This document shows, one piece after another, positions 33,525 through 41,017 of a stretch of DNA of 41,017 bases (position 1 is the stretch's first letter; each line of letters starts with the position of its first letter). The notes under the pieces were generated by a model. It did not search any database. It saw only the letters and a list, made by a program, of their open reading frames with translations, and was not told where the DNA came from. The DNA is from Rickettsiaceae bacterium (lineage in GTDB: Bacteria > Pseudomonadota > Alphaproteobacteria > Rickettsiales > Rickettsiaceae), in contig JAQSWU010000013.1 in NCBI GenBank assembly GCA_029266475.1, forward strand, positions 1 through 41,017. Direction: 5' to 3'. A program made the translations under genes and the position numbers.

Positions 33525-34235
33525 ATGTCGTATAGTTACAACACTAATACTCCTCAAAGTAATATGGAGGAGGTTTCTGAGAAGCTTAATAGATCTTTTT
33601 CTAGACGAATAGGTAAGCATTTATCAAAGTTACAACAGAATTTACTGGACGTAAACTTACCCTTATATAAGGTTGAGAGTAACGACCCATTAAGCTATGC
33701 CAAAAACTCTGAAAAAATTTTCTTAGAAATAGGTTTTGGTATGGGTGAGCATTTGATTAATCAATCAAAGCTCAACCCAAAAAACCATTACCTTGGCTGC
33801 GAGCCTTATATGAATGGGGTCGCAAATTTGCTGAAGCTAGCAGAAGCAGGGAGCATTAAGAATTTTTCCCTGTGGCCGGATGATGTAGATATCATACTTA
33901 GTAACATACCTGATAACTCATTAGATGGAGTATATATCTTGTTCCCTGATCCATGGCCAAAAAACCGTCAGCAGAAGCGACGCCTGGCTAACCCTATACG
34001 CATGAGGATTATAAGAGATAAGCTAAAACCTGAGAGGGTAATATATTTTGCTTCCGATATTTATGATTATGTTGATCAATTAAAGAAGTTTATGATGCCT
34101 GAGTTTGGTTTTGAATATATAACAAAAGATGAATTAGAGCCGCATCCTGGTTACATTCAGACTAAGTACCATTCAAAAGCAAGTGTTAATGCTATAAAGC
34201 CTAGGTTTGTACAGTTTAGGAAGATTGTCTCTTGA
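33525..34235 (+). CDS. trmB: tRNA (guanine-N7-)-methyltransferase TrmB
   Basis: A 236-aa SAM-dependent enzyme that forms m7G46 in the variable loop of tRNAs. SAM motif I is EIGFGMGEH (68-76), and the family signature PDPWPKNRQQKRRL lies at 141-154. The C-terminal TKYHSKA motif also fits. The first ~35 residues are variable. The ATG at 33525 follows a T-run without a clear Shine-Dalgarno; an in-frame ATG at residue 14 is an alternative start. The gene is divergent from the 370-aa ankyrin gene and stands alone. Confidence 0.94.
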   Translation: MSYSYNTNTPQSNMEEVSEKLNRSFSRRIGKHLSKLQQNLLDVNLPLYKVESNDPLSYAKNSEKIFLEIGFGMGEHLINQSKLNPKNHYLGCEPYMNGVANLLKLAEAGSIKNFSLWPDDVDIILSNIPDNSLDGVYILFPDPWPKNRQQKRRLANPIRMRIIRDKLKPERVIYFASDIYDYVDQLKKFMMPEFGFEYITKDELEPHPGYIQTKYHSKASVNAIKPRFVQFRKIVS

Positions 34236-34308
34236 ACTTACCTAGATCCTTAAAAGTAATAAAAAACTTTCTACAATTTATAAAAACTGTAAATATAAAT
34301 AGGAGAAT

Positions 34309-34333
34309 AGGGTAATAAAAATTTTACTACCCT
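34309..34333. terminator. Hairpin between converging trmB and the lipoprotein gene
   Basis: AGGGTAATAAAA and TTTTACTACCCT pair in 11 of 12 positions around a single base. It lies between two convergent stop codons. AT-rich DNA on both sides makes a bidirectional terminator plausible, though the T-runs are imperfect. Confidence 0.45.
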
Positions 34334-34430
34334 AAAAGAAAAATTTTTACAGGAAATATTATAAAACCCATAATACTAATGTTTCCTTATCTTTCTGCCG
34401 AAAGAAAGAGAGGGCTTTTAAAGGCTATCG

Positions 34431-34667
34431 TTATTGCTTTCTCTCGATAAGGTTAGAGGTTGTTTCTAACTTGCTATTTTGAGCAGGTGTTGATTCTTCA
34501 ACAAGCTTAGGCTCTGGAAGATCAAATTTTTTAGGAACTTTAACAGGTTTTACGGTCTTAACTTCATGTTCATTTGGAGCAACAGCAACTAGCCCTAAAG
34601 AATTTTTTAAATTGCTGCAGCTACTAATTAGCAACGATAATATTAAAGTATAGAGTATATTTTTCAT
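34431..34667 (-). CDS. Small BamF-like (DUF3035-type) lipoprotein
   Basis: A 78-aa lipoprotein: signal peptide with lipobox LISSC placing the lipidated Cys at residue 17. After it, the stretch LGLVAVAPNEHEVKTVKPVKVPKKFDLPEP resembles the N-terminal part of DUF3035, the alphaproteobacterial BAM-associated lipoprotein BamF (pattern LGL-x-APDEF-x(4)-PL-x-PPxF-LPxP). The remainder is a short polar tail. The gene overlaps lspA by 4 bp (ATGA), so a substrate of signal peptidase II is coupled to its own peptidase. The BamF link rests on a short motif and is tentative. Confidence 0.7.
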   Translation of the reverse strand: MKNILYTLILSLLISSCSNLKNSLGLVAVAPNEHEVKTVKPVKVPKKFDLPEPKLVEESTPAQNSKLETTSNLIERKQ

Positions 34668-35245
34668 AAATTCTTAGCCTTATTTTTTCTTTCTTGCGCG
34701 TGTAATTGTCTTATTTTTTCTGCTTCAATAGCGATTGGATCAATTTCCTCTACCACGTTTCCCGCCTTATAATAATCATATATTAAAAGCAAAGCACCTA
34801 TAGTTATATAGCTATCAGCGATATTAAATACTGCAAAATGATAATCTTCATAATGCAGGTTTATGAAATCGAAGACTGCGCCTCGCATGATCCTATCGTA
34901 AAGATTTCCTACAGCGCCGCCTACGATTAAGCAATATCCAATGAAACTTTTAACAGTAGTACAATTTAGTAAAAGATAAAACAAATATATTATAACCAAA
35001 ATGTTAAAAAATATAAAGAACTTATTTGCATATTGATAGTAATTACTAAACATACCAAAGCTTATACCATAATTCCAGACATACACTAAGTTAAAAAAGC
35101 TTGTAACTTCTACAGTACGTAAGGGAATTGATTTTAGGTAGCCTATAAACCACCATTTGCTTAGCTGATCTACTGCTGCTAGCTTTAAAATTATACCTAA
35201 AGCCTTTAAAGTAATTAGATAATAGCGTCTTATAATTGGGTGCAC
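34664..35245 (-). CDS. lspA: Lipoprotein signal peptidase (signal peptidase II)
   Basis: A 193-aa inner-membrane aspartyl peptidase with four helices that removes signal peptides from prolipoproteins. Conserved blocks are VDQLSKWW (25-32), GNLYDR (113-118) and FNIADS (140-145); the catalytic dyad is Asp126 and Asp144. The start is GTG at 35245, with AAGG-type pairing about 8 bases upstream. A charged C-terminal tail of about 30 residues (rich in Lys/Arg/Glu) is longer than in E. coli LspA. In this window at least three substrates are predicted: BamD, the BamF-like lipoprotein and the lipobox-bearing oligopeptidase. Confidence 0.95.
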   Translation of the reverse strand: MHPIIRRYYLITLKALGIILKLAAVDQLSKWWFIGYLKSIPLRTVEVTSFFNLVYVWNYGISFGMFSNYYQYANKFFIFFNILVIIYLFYLLLNCTTVKSFIGYCLIVGGAVGNLYDRIMRGAVFDFINLHYEDYHFAVFNIADSYITIGALLLIYDYYKAGNVVEEIDPIAIEAEKIRQLHAQERKNKAKNL

Positions 35246-35315
35246 TTTATTATAACCTTATGAATCATTATACTATAATTTCATAACTAAAACTTAGCAT
35301 TAAGTAAACTATATT

Positions 35316-35342
35316 TTGACTTTAGAGCGTAAATTGTATAAA
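35316..35342 (+). promoter_or_regulatory. Possible promoter of the tRNA-Leu gene
   Basis: TTGACT (35316-35321) and TATAAA (35337-35342) precede the tRNA by about 20 bases. The 15-bp spacer is short for a sigma-70 promoter, so this is a weak call. Confidence 0.35.
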
Positions 35343-35360
35343 ACTTAATGGAAAACTTTA

Positions 35361-35446
35361 GCCCCTGTGGTGAAATGGTAGACGCGGCAGACTCAAAATC
35401 TGCAGCCTGCAAGGGCGTGCTGGTTCAAGTCCGGCCAGGGGCACCA
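35361..35446 (+). tRNA. tRNA-Leu (anticodon CAA), CCA encoded
   Basis: An 86-nt class II tRNA: acceptor GCCCCTG/CAGGGGC, discriminator A, encoded CCA, anticodon stem GCAGA/TCTGC with loop CTCAAAA (anticodon CAA, reading UUG), a long variable arm, and T arm GCTGG/CCGGC with loop TTCAAGT. It lies between divergent lspA and co-directional bamD, 29 bp before bamD. Confidence 0.96.
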
Positions 35447-35475
35447 TAGTGCTTACATAATTTTGGAGATGCTTC

Positions 35476-36216
35476 ATGAGAATATATTATATTCTAGCCT
35501 TAAGCTTAGTTTTATCCTTATCCGGTTGTAAAAATAAGATGGATGAAAATGATATAGTAGTGCCAGCGAATGACCTTTATACAAAGGGTAATGAGTTATT
35601 AGATAAAAAAGATTATAAAGAAGCTGCAGAGACTTTCTCAAAAATATATTTCCAGCATCCAGGTTCTCCCCTTACTCCTAAAGCAGAGCTAATGGAAGCC
35701 TATGCATATTATCTAGCTGAAGAATATGAAGAAGCAACGGATGTGCTTGATAATTTTATCCACTTGCACCCTTTGCACCCTGAAATAGATTACGCTTACT
35801 ACCTAAGAGCTATGTCATATTATATGCTAATACCAAATGTAGATCATGACCAGAATAAAACTAAAGAAGCAAAATTAGCTCTAGAAGAAGTGGCATATAG
35901 ATTCCCAAATAGTAAATATGCAGCTGATGCTAAAGCTAAACTTGCGCTTGCTATTGATCACTTAGCGGGACATGAAATGCAAGTTGGTAGGTATTATTTA
36001 AGAGAAAAAAACCCTATAGCGGCTATTAATAGATTTAAGACGGTAATCGAAGAATATTCAGCGACAGCTCATGTCCAAGAAGCCTTACACCGTATGGTAG
36101 AATCTTATCTGATATTAGGTCTCTCTGAAGAAGCAGCAAAATATGCTTCAGTGCTCGGTCATAACTATCCAGAGAGCGATTGGTACAGGCATAGTTTAGC
36201 AATATTAAAGAAGTAA
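35476..36216 (+). CDS. bamD: Outer-membrane assembly factor BamD (ComL/YfiO)
   Basis: A 246-aa lipoprotein of the BAM complex that inserts beta-barrels into the outer membrane. Signal peptide residues 1-17 end in lipobox LSGC (Cys18). Five TPR-like helical pairs follow, with the family segments DYKEAAETFSKIYFQHPGSP (about 45-64), YLRAMSYYML (about 114-123) and GRYYLREKNPIAAINRFKTVIEEY (about 171-194). Length is normal. TTTGGAG is its ribosome site. It lies 29 bp after tRNA-Leu and 14 bp before recN, so co-transcription with both is likely. The outer-membrane barrel protein at 22615 is a plausible client. Confidence 0.94.
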   Translation: MRIYYILALSLVLSLSGCKNKMDENDIVVPANDLYTKGNELLDKKDYKEAAETFSKIYFQHPGSPLTPKAELMEAYAYYLAEEYEEATDVLDNFIHLHPLHPEIDYAYYLRAMSYYMLIPNVDHDQNKTKEAKLALEEVAYRFPNSKYAADAKAKLALAIDHLAGHEMQVGRYYLREKNPIAAINRFKTVIEEYSATAHVQEALHRMVESYLILGLSEEAAKYASVLGHNYPESDWYRHSLAILKK

Positions 36217-36230
36217 ATAGTCAGGGCTAA

Positions 36231-37943
36231 ATGCTACTTAGACTTTCTGTTAAAAATTTTATATTAATAGATAAGCTTGATATAGAGTTTAACGAAGGTC
36301 TTTGCGCTATTACTGGCGAGACTGGAGCTGGTAAATCTATTCTTATTGATTCCTTAATGTTCTGTCTTGGGGGGCGGTTCAATGCCTCAGTAATTAAACA
36401 AGGAACTGATAGTGCAACAGTAGCAGCGGAATTTTCAATGAGTCAAGAGGTTAAAGATTTATTGTTAGCTAATGATATTGATATCGAAGATACCGTCCTT
36501 ATTAAGAGGCATCACAACCTTAAAAACCAAAAGAAGTTTTATATAAATGATATTCCAGTAACTGGGCGTCTAATTTCGGATATAGCGGCAGTTTTGCTTG
36601 ATTACCATGGCCAAAACCAACATAATTATCTTGAAAATCCAGAGACGCATATAAAAATTTTAGATTCTTTTGCAGGAGCAGAAGATCTGGGTAGAATAGT
36701 TGCTGAAAAATATAGAATATGGCGAGATTATAATACCGAACTAGAGTTGATAACTTCAAAGCGAGCGCAAATCGAAGGCGAAAAAAGCTACCTTGAATTT
36801 GTAGTTAGTGAGCTAGAAAAAGCTGCAATTGAAGAAGATGAAGAGGAAAAGTTAAGCATTTTAAGAATAGAGCTACAGCAGAAGGCGAAATCGGAGCAGC
36901 TTATTGCTGATACATTAAGCTTAATGGAGGCGCAAAGCTTTGAAAATAAAGTAATGCAAATGCAGAAAACTTTAGCAAAGTTTCCCGACAACACAAAGTT
37001 CAATCAAGTACTTGAGCTGCTAGATCAAGCCCTAATTAATTATACAGAAGCTAAAGAGCTCCTTAGTTCTGAAGCGCATCATAATGACTCAGGTTATAAT
37101 AATCTTGAGGAAATTGAAGAGCGTTTATTTTTTGTTAAAGCATTGAGTAGGAAATATAATACTCAGGCAAGCCAGCTACCAAAACTTTTAGAAGAGAGTA
37201 GTGCTAGGTTAAAAGATTTAAATAATAGGCTTGAGAATACTCACTTACTTAGAGATAAATTAGAAAAGGCGAGAAGTGAATATTTAGCACTAGCTAAAGA
37301 TTTAAGTGAAAAACGCCATGAAGCTGCTGTAAATTTAGAAGCTAGAATCAACGAAGAGCTTAAATTTCTAAAAATGGAGAAAGCTACTTTTAAAGTTGAG
37401 GTAGGAACGCTTGGCATCGAAGAAATTCGCCAAACTGGTATTGACAATGTAAGGTTTCTAGCTTCAACTAACCCTGGAACGCCTCTTGCACCAATTGATA
37501 AAATCGCTTCTGGTGGTGAGCTCTCAAGGCTGATGCTTGCCCTTAAAGTAGTTGCATACCTGGCGTGGCATGACAAAGATAAGGATATGTCTTGCTCATC
37601 AACAGTGTCACCCCCTGACGAGACTCTTCCTCTCAGTTTAAAGAGTATGATATTTGACGAAATCGATACCGGGCTTGGTGGTATGGTTGCAAGTCTGCTT
37701 GGGGATCGCTTAAAACTATTGTCGAAATTTGCACAAGTGATTGTGATAACTCACCAGCCACAAGTTGCTGGCCTTGCTGATCAACATATAGTTGTGCAGA
37801 AACACCAATCTGAAAACCGCACAGAAGTTAGCATTAAAACATTAGGTAAAGAGGAGCGCTTAGAGGAGCTAGCACGTATGCTCGCTGGCAAGCAAATTAC
37901 TAAGGCCGCAAAAGAAGCTGCCCTTGAGCTTATGGGTGGTTAG
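36231..37943 (+). CDS. recN: DNA repair protein RecN with an in-frame insertion
   Basis: A 570-aa SMC-like ATPase for double-strand-break repair. Walker A GETGAGKS is at 29-36, a coiled-coil region spans about 160-370, the ABC signature SGGELSR is at 427-433 and Walker B with the catalytic Glu, IFDEIDTG, at 474-481; THQPQVAG follows. Between ALKVVAYL (437-444) and IFDEID there are about 22 more residues than in other alphaproteobacterial RecN proteins. The extra stretch, around residues 450-471, is Ser/Pro-rich with C-ending codons unlike the rest of the gene. The reading frame and both motifs stay intact, so the protein is probably functional. Confidence 0.94.
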   Translation: MLLRLSVKNFILIDKLDIEFNEGLCAITGETGAGKSILIDSLMFCLGGRFNASVIKQGTDSATVAAEFSMSQEVKDLLLANDIDIEDTVLIKRHHNLKNQKKFYINDIPVTGRLISDIAAVLLDYHGQNQHNYLENPETHIKILDSFAGAEDLGRIVAEKYRIWRDYNTELELITSKRAQIEGEKSYLEFVVSELEKAAIEEDEEEKLSILRIELQQKAKSEQLIADTLSLMEAQSFENKVMQMQKTLAKFPDNTKFNQVLELLDQALINYTEAKELLSSEAHHNDSGYNNLEEIEERLFFVKALSRKYNTQASQLPKLLEESSARLKDLNNRLENTHLLRDKLEKARSEYLALAKDLSEKRHEAAVNLEARINEELKFLKMEKATFKVEVGTLGIEEIRQTGIDNVRFLASTNPGTPLAPIDKIASGGELSRLMLALKVVAYLAWHDKDKDMSCSSTVSPPDETLPLSLKSMIFDEIDTGLGGMVASLLGDRLKLLSKFAQVIVITHQPQVAGLADQHIVVQKHQSENRTEVSIKTLGKEERLEELARMLAGKQITKAAKEAALELMGG

Positions 37944-37978
37944 CTCAAAGGTTTGGGTCTAATTAGAGTCTAATATAA

Positions 37979-38881
37979 TTAAACTGTCTCGTTAAATTCG
38001 TCTAGGGCGCCTAACTGTGGAAGATTAGGTACAGATGTTACAGTGAACTCAGCATTAGAGTCCGTATTAGGAATTACTAACTGAGAAGGATAGAGCGTAT
38101 AAGAATAACCTTTATCTTGATAGTTATCCGAGACAGCGAAGCCATCGTAATTTTTATAAAGATTTCCGTCCCTATCATCTATAAAGCTAAATTCCTTAGT
38201 TTTTATATTATATGCAAGGCTTGTTGGTAGTTCCTTTTGCCACACAAGTAAGTCTTTGTAACGAGAAGTATTCGCATTATGATCACCGAATCTAATTTTG
38301 AGCTCATTCTCCTCTATCTTCATAAGTTCTTGTAACTTAAAAACAGTGGAAGGTAATTTATCATCAAAAGAGGCTCCATAAGGTATATGTACATTTATAA
38401 AATTTACCTCTTGCCCATTGATTTTAAATCTATAAGAATTTGCCCTTTGATCTAAAAGTTCTGCTACTTCTTGTATTTCTCCTGTAACCGATTCATTATA
38501 TATAAACATTAAGGCTTGTTCATCAGTATCGCCTGTCTCCCTCACCTCAAACTTCCAAGAGGTCTTTAGGTTCATGGAATTAAAAAAGCTTTCTGCAATT
38601 TCCCCGCGTGGGGCTTCCTGCAATGCTACTATAGTTGCCCCATGACTAATGTCATTTTTATATTCTTGGGCAAGCAGTTTTAAGCGAGCGGAATACTGCT
38701 CTGCATTTTCAGCAATGTTCCAAGCATTGTCTGGCCACGGTTCGTTGTGACATTTGTTCAGCATATTATGCGTTACTATTCTAATAGTAACGTTCGCTAA
38801 ACTAAAATCTGCGATTTGCTTAATATGGTCGGATAGAAGATTGCTTTGAGCTAGAACGGAGTGTAATTTTTCTTTAGGCAT
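37979..38881 (-). CDS. Endonuclease/exonuclease/phosphatase (EEP) superfamily-like protein
   Basis: A 300-aa protein that follows the EEP fold (DNase I, sphingomyelinase, inositol phosphatase): THNML with Asn39, VALQEAP with metal-binding Glu89, INVHIPYG with His165, GDHN with Asp200 and Asn202, and YDGFAVSD with Asp246 and Asp252. In active enzymes the last motif is usually S-D-H; here the residue after Asp252 is Asn. The classic GDFN also reads GDHN. It may be a divergent enzyme or a catalytically altered effector. No signal peptide is seen. The gene stands alone between convergent recN and divergent typA, and its substrate cannot be told from sequence. Confidence 0.7.
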   Translation of the reverse strand: MPKEKLHSVLAQSNLLSDHIKQIADFSLANVTIRIVTHNMLNKCHNEPWPDNAWNIAENAEQYSARLKLLAQEYKNDISHGATIVALQEAPRGEIAESFFNSMNLKTSWKFEVRETGDTDEQALMFIYNESVTGEIQEVAELLDQRANSYRFKINGQEVNFINVHIPYGASFDDKLPSTVFKLQELMKIEENELKIRFGDHNANTSRYKDLLVWQKELPTSLAYNIKTKEFSFIDDRDGNLYKNYDGFAVSDNYQDKGYSYTLYPSQLVIPNTDSNAEFTVTSVPNLPQLGALDEFNETV

Positions 38882-38980
38882 GATGAACCGAATTTTTGTT
38901 TTAATATAACTCTAGCTCTAAGGGAGGATGAGAGTCAATTTCAAATAAGTTTTTATACTTATAATTTTTTAAGAGTTTTT

Positions 38981-40801
38981 ATGACTGATATTCGTAATAT
39001 TGCTATTATTGCCCACGTTGACCATGGTAAAACAACCCTAGTTGATAATTTGCTCAAGCAAAGTGGAACCTTTAGATCTAACCAAGCAGTTGCTGAACGT
39101 GCGATGGACTCGAACGACCTTGAAAAAGAGCGTGGCATTACAATTCTAGCAAAATGTACTTCACTTATGTGGGGTGATACTCGTATTAATATTATCGACA
39201 CACCAGGCCACGCTGACTTTGGCGGTGAAGTTGAGCGGATACTGTCGATGGTGGATGGGGTGGTACTGCTTGTTGATGCTGCGGAAGGCCCTATGCCACA
39301 AACAAAATTTGTATTATCAAAAGCATTGAACCTTGGATTAAATCCTATCGTAGTAATCAATAAGATTGACCGTCCTGATGCGCGTGTTAGCGAAGTTGTT
39401 GATGAAATATTTGAGCTATTTATGGCATTAGAAGCCAATGATACTCAGCTTGATTTCCCAATAGTTTATGCCTCAGGTAGAGCAGGCTGGGCTGCACGTG
39501 AACTTGATCATGAGAGAAAGGATCTTGCACCACTATTTGACTTAGTGATAAAGTACGTGCCAGCTCCAAAAGGTAATCCTGATGAGCCATTTGCTATGCT
39601 TGTTACAACCCGCGAATATGATTCATATTTAGGTAGAATCTTAACAGGACGTATTCATAGCGGTACTTTAAAGGTAAATCAAAATGTGAAAGTTTTAAAC
39701 CGCGACGGCAATCTCTTAGAAAATGGGCGTATTAATAAACTACTCTCTTTCAGAGGTCTTGAAAGAGTGCCAGTTGAGGTAGCTCATGCCGGGGATATTG
39801 TAGCAATTGCAGGAATACAGAATGCTACTGTTTCTGATACGATTTGCGTCCCAGAAGTAATGGCAGCACTTCCATCGCTGCCAATTGATCCGCCAACTCT
39901 TGCAATGACTTTCTCGATCAATGATTCACCACTCGCCGGCAAAGAGGGCTCAAAACTAACCTCACGTATGCTCGGTGATCGCTTAATGCGCGAGATTGAA
40001 GGTAATGTGGCTATTAGAGTAAGTGAAACTCCTGATAAAGATGCTTATGAAGTAGCAGGTAGAGGTGAGTTACAACTAGGTGTATTTATTGAAACAATGC
40101 GCCGTGAAGGTTTTGAACTATCTATTAGCCGTCCTCGAGTGCTTTTTAAAACAGGTGAAAATGGTGAAAAGTTAGAACCTATAGAGGAAATCCAAGTAGA
40201 CGTCGATGATGAATTCGTCGGGGTTGTTGTTGAATCTATGAGCCAGCGTAAGGCTGAGATGACAGATATGCGTCCATCGGGCGGTGGCAAAACACGCGTA
40301 ACTTTCTATGGTCCTTCTAGAGGGCTTATTGGTTACCATGGGCAATTCTTAACAGATACACGCGGAACTGGTATAATGAATAGAACCTTCCATGCATACG
40401 GGCCTTATCGTGGCTCTATTGAAGGTCGCCGCAATGGAGTGCTGATCTCTAACAGCGCTGGTGAATCAACAGCCTATGCTCTTTGGAATTTAGAGGATCG
40501 CGGTAAAATGTTTATCAAACCAGGGGAGCCTGTTTATGAAGGCATGATTATTGGAGAACATAATCGTGATAATGACCTAGAAGTTAACGTACTACGTGCA
40601 AAACAATTAACCAACGTGCGCTCAGTGACTAAAGATGAAGCAATTCGCTTGACCCCTCCAGTACTGATGACTCTTGAGCAAGCGATCAGCTATATTCAAG
40701 ATGATGAAAGGGTTGAAGTTACACCAAAGTCAATACGCCTTCGTAAAGCAATCCTTGATCCGAATGACCGTAAACGTGCTAAGAAAAGCAACGAAGAATA
40801 A
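38981..40801 (+). CDS. typA: Ribosome-associated GTPase TypA/BipA
   Basis: A 606-aa translational GTPase of the EF-G family involved in ribosome assembly and stress adaptation. The G1 motif AHVDHGKTT is at 11-19, switch/G2 includes EKERGITI, G3 is DTPGHADF, and G4 is NKIDRPDAR. Domains II, III, V and the BipA-specific C-terminal domain, with [20 protein letters not shown] and the FMNRTFHAY-type segment, follow at normal length. A weak AAGAG precedes the ATG at 38981, with a TATAAT at 38960-38965. Codon use is slightly less AT-rich than in neighbours, in keeping with high expression. Confidence 0.96.
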   Translation: MTDIRNIAIIAHVDHGKTTLVDNLLKQSGTFRSNQAVAERAMDSNDLEKERGITILAKCTSLMWGDTRINIIDTPGHADFGGEVERILSMVDGVVLLVDAAEGPMPQTKFVLSKALNLGLNPIVVINKIDRPDARVSEVVDEIFELFMALEANDTQLDFPIVYASGRAGWAARELDHERKDLAPLFDLVIKYVPAPKGNPDEPFAMLVTTREYDSYLGRILTGRIHSGTLKVNQNVKVLNRDGNLLENGRINKLLSFRGLERVPVEVAHAGDIVAIAGIQNATVSDTICVPEVMAALPSLPIDPPTLAMTFSINDSPLAGKEGSKLTSRMLGDRLMREIEGNVAIRVSETPDKDAYEVAGRGELQLGVFIETMRREGFELSISRPRVLFKTGENGEKLEPIEEIQVDVDDEFVGVVVESMSQRKAEMTDMRPSGGGKTRVTFYGPSRGLIGYHGQFLTDTRGTGIMNRTFHAYGPYRGSIEGRRNGVLISNSAGESTAYALWNLEDRGKMFIKPGEPVYEGMIIGEHNRDNDLEVNVLRAKQLTNVRSVTKDEAIRLTPPVLMTLEQAISYIQDDERVEVTPKSIRLRKAILDPNDRKRAKKSNEE

Positions 40802-40813
40802 AATATCTTTTTT

Positions 40814-40840
40814 AGCTCCTATTATTAAAAAATGGGAGCT
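40814..40840. terminator. Hairpin after typA
   Basis: AGCTCCTAT (40814-40822) and ATGGGAGCT (40832-40840) pair fully (one G-U) around a 9-base loop, 13 bp after the typA stop. The T-run lies before the stem rather than after it, so it is not a textbook terminator; it may simply form the 3' end of the typA transcript. Confidence 0.5.
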
Positions 40841-40892
40841 TGTTACTCATTCAAACAGAAGAAGCCGTTATTGCGGATATAGTTTAAAGCAA

Positions 40893-40910
40893 AAACTTAG
40901 CTTAAGCTAA
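40893..40910 (-). terminator. Predicted terminator of the truncated minus-strand gene
   Basis: A perfect 14-bp palindrome TTAGCTTAAGCTAA (40897-40910) starts 3 bp past the stop of the minus-strand gene and on that strand is followed by GTTTTTG. The stem is short, so termination strength is uncertain. Confidence 0.45.
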
Positions 40911-40912
40911 AT

Positions 40913-41017
40913 TTAGTCAGCGCGCGCTTCTGCTTTTTCTTTTGCCTCCTGCTCTTCATATTCCTCAAGTAATTTAGCGATATGTCTTTGAGCAATCAAC
41001 AGGTCAGCTTTGCTATA
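40913..41017 (-). CDS. C-terminal part of an unidentified protein, cut by the window edge
   Basis: The last 34 codons and TAA stop of a minus-strand gene whose start is beyond the window. The visible end is helical and highly charged, with SKADLLIAQRHIAKLLEEYE followed by a Glu/Lys/Ala-rich tail. That looks like a coiled-coil or disordered C-terminus. No family can be named from this fragment. It converges on typA. Confidence 0.55.
   Translation of the reverse strand, partial: YSKADLLIAQRHIAKLLEEYEEQEAKEKAEARAD

Noticed and set aside
38959-39438. 159-codon minus-strand frame opposite typA
   Set aside because: It is antisense to the conserved GTPase motifs of typA and has a Ser/Thr-rich translation typical of a shadow frame.
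40674-40910. 78-codon plus-strand frame at the end of typA
   Set aside because: It is mostly a shifted frame inside the typA coding sequence, and the rest runs through hairpins; no ribosome site is evident.

Overview
The window looks like chromosome of an AT-rich, obligately intracellular alphaproteobacterium of the order Rickettsiales. The grounds are a Tlc-type ATP/ADP translocase, three ankyrin-repeat proteins, an alphaproteobacterial Mrp/Mnh-like antiporter cluster, SURF1, and short AT-rich intergenic regions holding palindromic and mobile-element debris. Flagellar genes (fliR, flgB, flgC, fliE) with csrA point towards the Midichloriaceae (Midichloria/Jidaibacter-like) rather than Rickettsia. 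That placement is inference; no 16S gene is present.

Layout. 1-1456: Ppx/GppA phosphatase. 1457-2234: gene-poor debris (dispersed repeat, palindromic element, IS30-type transposase remnant). 2235-12201: eleven minus-strand genes, mostly touching or overlapping, read as one transcription unit: SURF1, mnhG, an MbhD/E-like fusion, mnhB, mnhC, three MrpD/NuoL-like subunits with a small membrane protein between them, a lipoprotein-type oligopeptidase B and a CHMI-family tautomerase. 12430-16388: ATP/ADP translocase, FliR, mannose-1-phosphate guanylyltransferase, DUF167 protein. 16417-22355: HtpG, a structured 582-bp gap with a G12 tract, then pheS-pheT. 22615-26846: outer-membrane barrel protein, tRNA-Asp, dut, rluB-like, rsmD, radA.

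26980-33438 is the most distinctive part. Ankyrin genes (789, 236 and 370 aa) flank a flgB-flgC-fliE operon, csrA and a 59-aa small ORF. 33525-40801 returns to housekeeping: trmB, a BamF-like lipoprotein, lspA, tRNA-Leu, bamD, recN, an EEP-superfamily protein and typA. The window ends inside an unidentified minus-strand gene.

The genes fit a host-dependent cell that imports ATP, keeps an ion-motive antiporter and a cytochrome oxidase assembly factor, maintains an outer membrane (BamD, LspA, barrel protein) and probably sends out host-directed ankyrin proteins. The points most worth following are a FlgC whose coupled start gives it a Sec-type signal peptide, the ankyrin/flagellar/CsrA island, an in-frame insertion beside the RecN Walker B motif, a poly-C/poly-G dispersed repeat, an EEP protein lacking the final catalytic His, and a FliR without a normal N-terminus.
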